A stretch of DNA of 64,000 nt from Zoogloea sp021286885 (lineage in GTDB: Bacteria > Pseudomonadota > Gammaproteobacteria > Burkholderiales > Rhodocyclaceae). How positions within the stretch are numbered: position 1 is the first letter of the stretch; each line of letters opens with the position of its first letter. Below the pieces are notes generated by a model. The model did not search any database. It worked only from the letters and a program-made list of their open reading frames with translations, and had not been told where the DNA came from. The position numbers and the translations under genes are program-made. Shown here piece by piece: positions 8,451 to 14,498 of this stretch. Location: assembly GCF_041915215.1 (NCBI RefSeq), contig NZ_JAYSBV010000011.1. The stretch is one strand, 5' to 3'.

Positions 8451-8908
8451 GCAGGCGCCTCGCTGCCCTGCTGGCCGCACCGGGGGGCGCCGGGGGCGTG
8501 GCTGCAGCCTTCGCCGGGGGGCGTGCTGCTCGCCAGAAAACCTTCGGCGGGCTGGCCCAGGGCGGTGGCAATGGCGGCCGGATCAAAGCCCAGCAGGTGC
8601 ACCCCGCCAATCCTGATCAGCGGGCGGCGGATTAGCAGCGGTTCGGCCAGAAGCGCCGGGAGGGCAGTTTCCGGGCTGAAGCGCTCGGGCACCACCTCGC
8701 CCGCCTTGACCCGGGGCGCGGCCCGGTTGAACCAGCTGGCCACCGGGTGGGGGGCCAGAAAGGCTTGCAGCCCGTCGGCGCTCCAGGCTTCGGTGAGCAG
8801 GTTGCGGGTCTGCACCTCCCAGCCAGCCTCCCGCAGGCTGGCCACCTGCTTGCGGTTGGTGGCACAGCCGGGTTTTTCGAAGAACTCGATCACGGGGTGC
8901 GAGCACAT
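8447..8908 (-). CDS. nifO: Nitrogenase-associated protein NifO (ArsC-like fold)
   Basis: A 153-residue protein of the ArsC/Spx thioredoxin-like fold, in the nitrogenase-associated subfamily. FFEKPGCATNRKQ near the N-terminus holds the single conserved active-site Cys followed by the N-x-K-Q signature. RRPLIRIGG corresponds to the family's cis-Pro loop region. In Azotobacter nifO affects molybdenum partitioning between nitrogenase and nitrate reductase; its exact reaction is unknown. The ATG at 8908 has GAGGAG 8 nt upstream, so I reject a GTG six bases earlier. Gene order nifB-fdxN-nifO is the same as in Azotobacter. The stop overlaps the flavodiiron start by 4 bp. Confidence 0.88.
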   Translation of the reverse strand: MCSHPVIEFFEKPGCATNRKQVASLREAGWEVQTRNLLTEAWSADGLQAFLAPHPVASWFNRAAPRVKAGEVVPERFSPETALPALLAEPLLIRRPLIRIGGVHLLGFDPAAIATALGQPAEGFLASSTPPGEGCSHAPGAPRCGQQGSEAPA

Positions 8909-8920
8909 GGCCACGTCTCC

Positions 8921-9220
8921 TCAGGAAGAAGACACCTTGGCGGCCGTCCCGGCCTGGGCCCCGGCGGCTTCGGCCAGGAGCTGGAGCGGAATGCCGGTGA
9001 GGGAGCCGGGCGGGTTCAGGGCGTCGCCCAGTTCATCCACGATGGCGCCTTCGATGGGGCAGATTTCGGCGCACTGGGGGGCGGCGTGGTCCCCCAGACA
9101 TTCGGTGCACTTGTCCGGGTCGATCTCGAAATGGGGCGAGGCCGCGAAGATCGCCTTGTTGGGGCACAGGGGCTCACAGGCCCAGCAGTTCACGCACAGA
9201 TCATTGATTTCGAGAGCCAT
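8921..9220 (-). CDS. fdxN: 2[4Fe-4S] ferredoxin, FdxN-type
   Basis: A 99-residue bacterial ferredoxin with two [4Fe-4S] motifs. The first is CVNCWACEPLCP. The second, CTECLGDHAAPQCAEICP, has the longer loop typical of nif-associated ferredoxins. In Azotobacter FdxN is needed for NifB-dependent FeMo-cofactor assembly, probably by supplying electrons to NifB. It lies 93 bp after nifB and 12 bp before nifO. The start is well marked by AAGGAG. About 30 residues after the second motif have no recognised domain. Confidence 0.9.
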   Translation of the reverse strand: MALEINDLCVNCWACEPLCPNKAIFAASPHFEIDPDKCTECLGDHAAPQCAEICPIEGAIVDELGDALNPPGSLTGIPLQLLAEAAGAQAGTAAKVSSS

Positions 9221-9313
9221 GGCAGCACTCCTTTTTATGGGGATGACTTGAAGCCGGTGGCCGGGGCTGCCCCGCGCTCGGGGCAGCCTCCGGTCGATTC
9301 AGATCACGGCACC

Positions 9314-10813
9314 TCAGGCAGCGGCCTGGGCCGGGGCCGGGCTGGCGAGCTTGCCGGCCGCAGCCATTTCGGCATACACGGCCATGACGGCGTCTTCGAT
9401 GGGCTCCATCGCATGTTCGCCGTTGGGCGCGATGCCGGCTTCTTCCAGCATGCCCCAAGGCTCGTAGCCGATCTTGGAGCAGAGCACCACCTCGCAGCCT
9501 TCCAGGGTCTTGACCGTCTGTTGCAGGGTGGTGTCTGCGTCGCCGCAGGTGTCACCGCCGGAGCAGTACAGGTCGGTCTTGCGGTGCCCCAGGAAGCGCA
9601 CCCCGCCTTCGGAGGCCTCGTAGACCAGGAACTCCTTGGCGTGGCCAAAGTGCTGGTTGATGACACCGCCACCACTGGTGGCCACGGCCATCTTCACCGG
9701 GCGCAGGGCTTCGCGGGCGCCCAAACCTTCGATGGCGACCAGCTTGGGGGCCTGGGTGGCCTTGCTCTGGCGCTTCTCTTCGAGTTCGGCGGCGATCCGG
9801 TCGCGCACTTCGGCCCGGCGGGCTGCGGCCCCTTCCAGATCCAGTTCGTACTCGGCGATCTTGTCGAGGGTGAACTCGGAGCCCCGGTCTTCGCCCAGCA
9901 GCCCGACCGCATCGGCCCGGCACTGGCGGCAGTGGCGCATCATGTTCATGTCGCCGGCGCAGGCGTCCTGCAGGGCCTGCAGCTCGTCCTGGGTCGGGCT
10001 GCGCTGGCCGGTGAGGCCGTAATAGGTGCCGTGCTCGGCCTCGGCGATGAGGGGCATCACGTTGTGCAGGAAGGCGCCCTTGGACTTGACCACGCGGCTC
10101 ACTTCCTTCAGGTGCTCGTCATTCACCCCGGGGATCATCACCGAGTTCACCTTCACCAGAATGCCCTTGGCGATGCACGCCTCCAGCCCTTTCTGTTGCT
10201 GGGCGATGAGGATCTCGGCGGCTTCCCGGCCCTTGATCCGCCGGTTTTCCCAGAAGATCCACGGGTAGATCTGGGCGCCCACGTCCGGGTCTACGCAGTT
10301 GATGGTGATGGTGACGTGGTCGATGTTGTGCTTGGCGATTTCATCCACCGACTGGGGCAGCATCAGACCATTGGTGGACACGCACAGCTTGATGTCCGGA
10401 GCGAACTCGGAAAGCATCTGGAAGGTGGCGAAGGTGCGTTCCGGGTTGGCCAAGGGGTCTCCAGGCCCCGCGATGCCGAGTACGCTCATCTGCGGGATTT
10501 CGGATGCAACCACCAGGGTCTTCTTGACCGCCTGGTCGGGGGTCAGCAGCTCCGACACCACGCCCGGGCGGGATTCGTTGGCGCAGTCGTACTTGCGGTT
10601 GCAGTAGTGGCACTGGATGTTGCAGGCCGGCGCCACCGCCACGTGCATGCGTGCAAAGTGGTGGTGGGCATCCTCCGAATAGCAGGGGTGGTTGAACACC
10701 TTCTGGAGGATTTCATCGGGAATCTGATTGAGCTGGTCTGCGGTCGAGCCGCAGGAATGTGAACTACAGCCGCCCGATGAAGCGGCGGAATCATTAAACA
10801 CTGGCAGTTCCAT
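9314..10813 (-). CDS. nifB: FeMo-cofactor biosynthesis radical SAM protein NifB
   Basis: NifB fuses two [4Fe-4S] clusters with an SAM-derived carbide to make the 8Fe core (NifB-co) for FeMo-co. The 499-residue protein has the radical SAM motif CNIQCHYC, followed by KYDC, GPGDPLAN and RHCRQCRADAVG. A C-terminal NifX/NafY-like domain begins around VKMAVATSGGGVINQHFGHA and may hold the cofactor. An N-terminal Ser/Cys-rich stretch (SSGGCSSHSCGS) precedes the catalytic core. The ATG at 10813 gives the expected family length; the frame stays open 78 codons upstream, but that part overlaps the sigma-54 promoter and UAS and is not coding. It heads the nifB-fdxN-nifO-flavodiiron-fdx-FeSII-draG operon. 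Confidence 0.97.
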   Translation of the reverse strand: MELPVFNDSAASSGGCSSHSCGSTADQLNQIPDEILQKVFNHPCYSEDAHHHFARMHVAVAPACNIQCHYCNRKYDCANESRPGVVSELLTPDQAVKKTLVVASEIPQMSVLGIAGPGDPLANPERTFATFQMLSEFAPDIKLCVSTNGLMLPQSVDEIAKHNIDHVTITINCVDPDVGAQIYPWIFWENRRIKGREAAEILIAQQQKGLEACIAKGILVKVNSVMIPGVNDEHLKEVSRVVKSKGAFLHNVMPLIAEAEHGTYYGLTGQRSPTQDELQALQDACAGDMNMMRHCRQCRADAVGLLGEDRGSEFTLDKIAEYELDLEGAAARRAEVRDRIAAELEEKRQSKATQAPKLVAIEGLGAREALRPVKMAVATSGGGVINQHFGHAKEFLVYEASEGGVRFLGHRKTDLYCSGGDTCGDADTTLQQTVKTLEGCEVVLCSKIGYEPWGMLEEAGIAPNGEHAMEPIEDAVMAVYAEMAAAGKLASPAPAQAAA

Positions 10814-10850
10814 GGTCGGTACCCCACTCGGTTCGTGTGCAACTTCTGGT

Positions 10851-10865
10851 GCAAGCCCTGTACCA
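10851..10865 (-). promoter_or_regulatory. Sigma-54 (-24/-12) promoter of the nifB operon
   Basis: On the minus strand TGGTACAGGGCTTGC matches the -24/-12 consensus TGGCACG-N4-TTGC: GG and GC are 10 bp apart and only the C in TGGC and the following G differ. The predicted transcription start is near 10839, leaving a 26-nt leader before nifB. Two NifA-type upstream activator sites lie at about -99 and -133, which supports the call. Confidence 0.85.
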
Positions 10866-10930
10866 GTTTTGTGTTTGCGCACAAGCTTATGATTTATATG
10901 GATAAAGATGGTTTTGTGGGGTGTCGGAAG

Positions 10931-10946
10931 TGTCGTGAATCGTACA
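10931..10946. promoter_or_regulatory. NifA upstream activator sequence, proximal, nifB
   Basis: TGTCGTGAATCGTACA fits the NifA site TGT-N10-ACA exactly. Its centre is about 99 bp upstream of the predicted nifB start of transcription, within the normal 80-150 bp range for enhancer sites. Confidence 0.8.
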
Positions 10947-10964
10947 TCCGGGAAAACGTCTGAC

Positions 10965-10980
10965 TGTGGGGAATACGACA
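10965..10980. promoter_or_regulatory. NifA upstream activator sequence, distal, nifB
   Basis: TGTGGGGAATACGACA is a second exact TGT-N10-ACA, 34 bp (about three helical turns) from the proximal site, so both would present NifA on the same DNA face. It also lies about 90 bp upstream of the divergent nhaR start. Confidence 0.78.
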
Positions 10981-11067
10981 GCTTGCATTGCGCTGCGGCA
11001 TGGCGCTGGCGGCTTTCCGGTAGAGTCCGCCCTGAGCGTTGGATCACCCCATCTGGACGAGGCAGGC

Positions 11068-11976
11068 ATGAACCTCAAACATCTGTATTACTTCTGGAAG
11101 ACTGCCAAGAGCGGCGGCGTGGTGCGGGCCGGGGAGGCGCTGCATGTGACGCCCCAAACCATCAGCACCCAGATCCGCTTGCTGGAGGAAAGCCTGGACA
11201 CCCAGCTGTTTGCCCGGGACGGGCGCGCCCTGGAGCTGACCCCCGCCGGCCAGGTGGCCCTGGAGTACGCGGACGAGATGTTCTCCCTGAGCGCCGAGTT
11301 GGAAGAAGCCCTGCGCCACTACCCCAAAGGGCGGCCCATGGAGTTTCGGGTGGGGGTGTCGGATGCGGTGCCCAAGTCTTTGGCCTATCGGCTGCTGCGT
11401 CCGGCGGTGGATCCGGCGGACCCGGTGCGCATCATCTGCCGGGAGGCGCGCCTGGAGCGATTGCTCTCGGAGCTGGCGATTCACAAGCTGGATCTGGTGA
11501 TTGCCGATTCCCCCGTGCCGCCTAGCGTGGATGTGCGGGCCTACAACCACCGGCTGGGGGCGTCGGGCCTCAGTTTCATTGCCGCCCGCAGCCTGCTGGC
11601 CCTGCATCCGGGCGCTTTGGCGGACGGTGGCGACTTTCCGGCGTGCGTGGGGCGCCTGCCCTTGTTGCTGCCGGGGGAGGGCTCGGCCATTCGGCGCTGT
11701 CTGGTGGATTGGCTGGATCGTCAGCGCTTGCGGCCCCGCATCGTCGGGGAGTTTGACGATACTGCCCTGATGACGGCCTTCGGGCGCGCTGGGGTGGGGA
11801 TGTTTGCGGTGCCCACCGTCATCGAGGCCGAAACCCTGGCGAGCGGCGATGTGCAGCTCCTGGGGCGGGCCGAAGATGTGAATCTGGAGTATTTCGCCAT
11901 CTCGGTGGAGCGGCGTTTGACCCATCCCTGCGTGCTGGCCATTTCCAACGCCGCCCGGGAGGGGCTGGAGAGCTGA
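11068..11976 (+). CDS. nhaR: LysR-family regulator NhaR
   Basis: A 302-residue LysR-type activator. It has the NhaR N-terminus NLKHLYYFWKTAKSGGVVRA, with the winged HTH through TPQTISTQIRLLEESL, and the NhaR-like effector region with GEFDDTALMTAFGRAGVG. E. coli NhaR activates the sodium/proton antiporter nhaA in response to Na+ and affects biofilm genes. No antiporter gene is adjacent here. It is divergent from nifB, so the two share an intergenic region, but the location alone does not show that NhaR controls nif. ATG 11068 has GAGGCAGG upstream; the frame extends 34 codons further without a site. Confidence 0.88.
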   Translation: MNLKHLYYFWKTAKSGGVVRAGEALHVTPQTISTQIRLLEESLDTQLFARDGRALELTPAGQVALEYADEMFSLSAELEEALRHYPKGRPMEFRVGVSDAVPKSLAYRLLRPAVDPADPVRIICREARLERLLSELAIHKLDLVIADSPVPPSVDVRAYNHRLGASGLSFIAARSLLALHPGALADGGDFPACVGRLPLLLPGEGSAIRRCLVDWLDRQRLRPRIVGEFDDTALMTAFGRAGVGMFAVPTVIEAETLASGDVQLLGRAEDVNLEYFAISVERRLTHPCVLAISNAAREGLES

Positions 11977-12006
11977 CGGGCAGATCCCTGGCTGGGCGTC
12001 CGAACG

Positions 12007-12050
12007 AAAAAAGCCCCGGTCAGCAAGAGGGGGGGCTGCTGAGCCGGGGC
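12007..12050 (-). terminator. Rho-independent terminator of the Tim44-domain gene
   Basis: GCCCCGG-TCAGCA pairs with TGCTGA-GCCGGGGC (one bulged base) around a 10-nt loop. On the minus strand it is followed by six T. It sits 55 bp beyond the stop of the 12105-13037 gene; it may also stop nhaR transcripts, though without a T-tract on that side. Confidence 0.8.
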
Positions 12051-12104
12051 AAAGGGGTATGAGGTGTGGGTCAGGGCGCCGGGGGGCGGCGCCCGGAACC
12101 CGGG

Positions 12105-13037
12105 TTAGCCGTTTTGCTGGATGCCGGCCACCAGCCAGCCGCTGCTGTTGTCCTTGGGCTTGACCAAGTGCCAGATCTCGTCGATGGCTTCGGGGGCGGC
12201 GTTGGCGTCTTCACGCAGCAGACCGGTGTAGCGCACGCTCACCACGTAGCGGCTGGCTTCTTCCTGCACGTCCAGCACGGCGGCGTCCAGGCTCATCACG
12301 TCGGTCTTTTGCGGTGCGTTGCCTTCTTGCATCCAGTGCATCTTCACTTCGGCAAACATCTCCGGGGTGGTGTAGGCGCGGATGTCTTCCAGGTTGCGGG
12401 CATCGTTGGCCGCCTGCAGCCGGATGAAGTTCACCTTGGCGTTGCGCACGAAGCTATCCACATCAAACCCTTCCGGGATCTGACCCACGAAGCCGCTGGG
12501 GGCCGGGGTTTCCTGGGGGGCGGCAGTGCCTGCAGCGGGCGTGCTGTTGAACAGGTTGGGCACCGGGGCATTGACCGGAGCGCCCATGCCTGCGCCGGCA
12601 CCCACGCCAGCCAGGGCGGGGCCTTGGGCCGATTGGGCCTTCTTGCGCATGATGAAGCCGATCAGGGCGATCACGGCAAACGCGATCAGGGCCATGGTCA
12701 TCATCGAAGCCAGTTCTTCACCAAAACCGAAGTGGGACGCCAGGGCCGCCAGGCCGATACCGGCGGCCAGACCGGCCAGGGGGCCCATCCACGAACGCTT
12801 GGGCTGGGCTTGGGGCTGCATGCCGGCAGCCGGAGCGGCGGCCTGCTGGCGGGCCGGGGTGTTGCTCATCCCGGGCGCTTGGGCCGGGGAGGCGGGGGTG
12901 CTATGGGATTGACTCATTTCCTGGCGCTGCATGCCGGATGATTTGCCGCCGCCGAGACGCTTGGCCGCGTCGGCATCGCCAGTCACCAGAGCAAGACCCA
13001 GGGCCAGGGTGGCACCCATCAGGGCGAGGTTTTTCAT
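12105..13037 (-). CDS. Tim44-domain membrane protein
   Basis: A 310-residue protein. It has an N-terminal signal-like segment (MKNLALMGATLALGLALV), a Gln/Pro/Ala-rich linker (about 35-80), two hydrophobic segments (about 84-105 and 112-132), then a Tim44-like domain (about 195-310) containing GFDVDSFVRNAKVNFIRLQAAND. Tim44-like domains in bacteria resemble the lipid-binding part of the mitochondrial import motor subunit; their bacterial role is not settled. The ATG follows AGGAG. It is divergent from a Fur-like box region and ends at a strong terminator, so it is probably monocistronic. Confidence 0.85.
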   Translation of the reverse strand: MKNLALMGATLALGLALVTGDADAAKRLGGGKSSGMQRQEMSQSHSTPASPAQAPGMSNTPARQQAAAPAAGMQPQAQPKRSWMGPLAGLAAGIGLAALASHFGFGEELASMMTMALIAFAVIALIGFIMRKKAQSAQGPALAGVGAGAGMGAPVNAPVPNLFNSTPAAGTAAPQETPAPSGFVGQIPEGFDVDSFVRNAKVNFIRLQAANDARNLEDIRAYTTPEMFAEVKMHWMQEGNAPQKTDVMSLDAAVLDVQEEASRYVVSVRYTGLLREDANAAPEAIDEIWHLVKPKDNSSGWLVAGIQQNG

Positions 13038-13170
13038 GGATGTCTCCTGTGGAGTAGTAACGCGAACAGTTGAAGAATAGCCCCATTCGGTAATAAATAA
13101 AATCAGTATTGTTCGTACGGTTAATTCTGAAAAAATTACATATCAAAGGAGTGTGTGTTTGTTTTGTAAA

Positions 13171-13185
13171 TGATAACGGTTATCG
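13171..13185. promoter_or_regulatory. Fur-family operator candidate
   Basis: TGATAACGGTTATCG is a 7-1-7 inverted repeat matching the Fur consensus TGATAATnATTATCA at 11 of 14 defined positions; the symmetry extends three more bases on each side with one break. It lies 134 bp upstream of the leftward Tim44 gene and at the start of the rightward leader before the S4 paralog. A Zur site usually has the half-sites in the opposite order (GTTAT...ATAAC), so Fur or another family member is more likely. Confidence 0.5.
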
Positions 13186-13256
13186 TTTACTTTTTGTTCG
13201 AAGCCGGTTAGGATGCATCCAGGTTTTCAAGTGCTGCAGGGGAGGGCGTTTCAGGC

Positions 13257-13331
13257 ATGAAATCCATGGTCTTGCACGTATGTCTCTTAGGCATGGCCTT
13301 GCTAGGGCTTTTGTTAAGCGCTGGACTGTGA
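13257..13331 (+). CDS. Small hydrophobic peptide, 24 aa (candidate)
   Basis: ATG to TGA encodes a 24-residue peptide beginning MKSMVLHVCLLGMALLG. It is almost entirely hydrophobic after residue 4, so it would insert in the membrane or resemble a signal peptide without cargo. GGGGAGGG lies about 10 nt upstream of the ATG. It lies between the Fur-like box and the strong terminator at 13381-13421, so it could be the only product of a short transcript. No family recognised; it may also be chance. Confidence 0.3.
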   Translation: MKSMVLHVCLLGMALLGLLLSAGL

Positions 13332-13380
13332 TGTCCATTTTGTTGCTCTCAGGGCTTGAAACCGTTTTCCAAGGGGTTTG

Positions 13381-13421
13381 CCTGTCCGGCCCCTGTCCCT
13401 CGGGCCGGACAGGTCATTTTT
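13381..13421 (+). terminator. Strong rho-independent terminator/attenuator before the S4 paralog
   Basis: A perfect 12-bp stem, CCTGTCCGGCCC with GGGCCGGACAGG, and a 9-nt loop, followed by TCATTTTT. It ends 54 bp upstream of the S4 start. Either it ends a short transcript from the Fur-box region or it is an attenuator in the S4 leader. A second small hairpin (TGC-GTTTTT-GCA core) lies at 13436-13457. Confidence 0.8.
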
Positions 13422-13475
13422 GATGGAATCAATACAGCCTGCGTTTTTGCAGGTGGCTGAAGAAAGTTTGAGTCG

Positions 13476-14087
13476 ATGTCTCGTTACACTGGTCCCCGCC
13501 TGAAAGTCATGCGTGCCCTGGGCTGCGAATTGCCCGGCCTGTCCCGCAAATCCCTGGGTGAGCGCAACTATCCCCCCGGCCAGCACGGCCAGCGGGCGCG
13601 CCGTAAGTCTGATTACGGCATCAAGCTGATGGAAAAGCAGAAGCTGCGCATGAATTACGGCCTGACCGAATCCCAGCTGCGCCGTCTGTTTGAAGACGCC
13701 AAACGCTTCCGGGGCCCCACCGGCGACAAAGTGCTGGAGCTGCTGGAGCGGCGTCTGGATAACGTGGTGTTCCGGGCCGGTTTTGCGCCCACCGGGATTG
13801 CGGCCCGCCAGCTGGTGCGCCACCGTCATGTGCTGCTCAATGGCAAGCCGGTGAACATTCCCTCCATCCGGGTGCGTCCGGGGGATGTGGTAACTCTCAC
13901 CGACAAGGCGGGCAAGATCGAGATGGTGCAGGCGGCCCTGGCCGAGCCTTCCCTGGCCCGCCCCGAGTGGCTGGTGTGGGAAACCGAGGGCAAGGCGATC
14001 CGGGTAAGCCGGGTGCCATCCCCCGACGAGGTGCCTTTCCCGGTGGAAATGCCCCACGTGGTTGAATACTACGCAGCGAGGCTGTAA
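13476..14087 (+). CDS. rpsD: 30S ribosomal protein S4 paralog
   Basis: A 203-residue S4 with an N-terminal S4 domain and a C-terminal S4 RNA-binding fold (RRLDNVVFRAGFAPTGIAARQLVRHRHVLLNG). S4 starts 30S assembly on 16S rRNA and in many bacteria represses its own operon. The N-terminus SRYTGPRLKVMRALG-ELPGLSRKS...YPPGQHGQ resembles the cyanobacterial/chloroplast S4 type, not the usual betaproteobacterial start with GPKCKLSRREGTDL. It is outside any ribosomal operon, so the main rpsD is presumably elsewhere and this is a second copy of different ancestry. No CxxC zinc site. The leader holds a strong terminator. Confidence 0.88.
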   Translation: MSRYTGPRLKVMRALGCELPGLSRKSLGERNYPPGQHGQRARRKSDYGIKLMEKQKLRMNYGLTESQLRRLFEDAKRFRGPTGDKVLELLERRLDNVVFRAGFAPTGIAARQLVRHRHVLLNGKPVNIPSIRVRPGDVVTLTDKAGKIEMVQAALAEPSLARPEWLVWETEGKAIRVSRVPSPDEVPFPVEMPHVVEYYAARL

Positions 14088-14386
14088 TGGCTGACCGGTC
14101 TTCGTTTGCCGCCGGGCCGGATGAAGGCCCGGATTACGCCGGGAGCCCGGAACTGGCGCTGGTGGCCCTGATGGCCTTGATGAGCCGCTTTCCGGCCCGG
14201 GCTACGCCGGCCCTGGCCCATGCGGTGGTGGCCCACCTGCGGGTGATTGGCGAAGAGGCGCGGCTGGATGCCCGGATCAGCGAATGTGCGCGAGAACTGA
14301 TCACCCAATGGGAGGCCCTGGCCATTCTGAGTGAAGCACCCGCCGAGGCCCGCGCCGCACCGCCGTATTGCCCCCAGCTCAACTGA
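14087..14386 (+). CDS. Hypothetical protein coupled to the S4 paralog
   Basis: A 99-residue protein not recognised. Its ATG shares a base with the S4 stop (TAATG), which argues for translational coupling and a real gene. It is Ala/Leu-rich and probably helical, with no signal peptide or clear membrane segment. The C-terminal 20 residues are Pro/Ala-rich. The antisense frame is also open, as is common at this GC content. Confidence 0.55.
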   Translation: MADRSSFAAGPDEGPDYAGSPELALVALMALMSRFPARATPALAHAVVAHLRVIGEEARLDARISECARELITQWEALAILSEAPAEARAAPPYCPQLN

Positions 14387-14423
14387 GCGGATTGCGGTTT
14401 CGTTTCCCCGGCTTTATCCCCCG

Positions 14424-14473
14424 AATGCAATCGCCCCGGGCTGTCGATCTGGCTGCTCGGGGCGGTGTGCATT
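14424..14473. terminator. Hairpin between convergent genes
   Basis: AATGCA and CGCCCCG pair with CGGGGCG and TGCATT around a 19-nt loop, between the hypothetical gene (+) and nifA (-). There is no strong T-tract, so termination is plausible but unproven. Confidence 0.45.
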
Positions 14474-14498
14474 TGGGGGGAGGGGGCTGTGCAGCCTT

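Noticed and set aside
10814..11047. N-terminal extension of nifB by 78 codons
   Set aside because: It would cover the sigma-54 promoter and one NifA site, and NifB proteins begin near the chosen ATG.
13168..13188. Zur box before the S4 paralog
   Set aside because: Half-sites are in the Fur order (GATAAC...GTTATC) and not GTTAT...ATAAC, and this S4 type shows no zinc-ligand loss relative to the normal betaproteobacterial S4.
13109..13423. 104-codon plus-strand frame across the Fur-like box and terminator
   Set aside because: It runs through the operator and the terminator stem, and its protein is Cys/Arg-rich with no family. The 24-aa ORF in another frame has the better ribosome-binding site.
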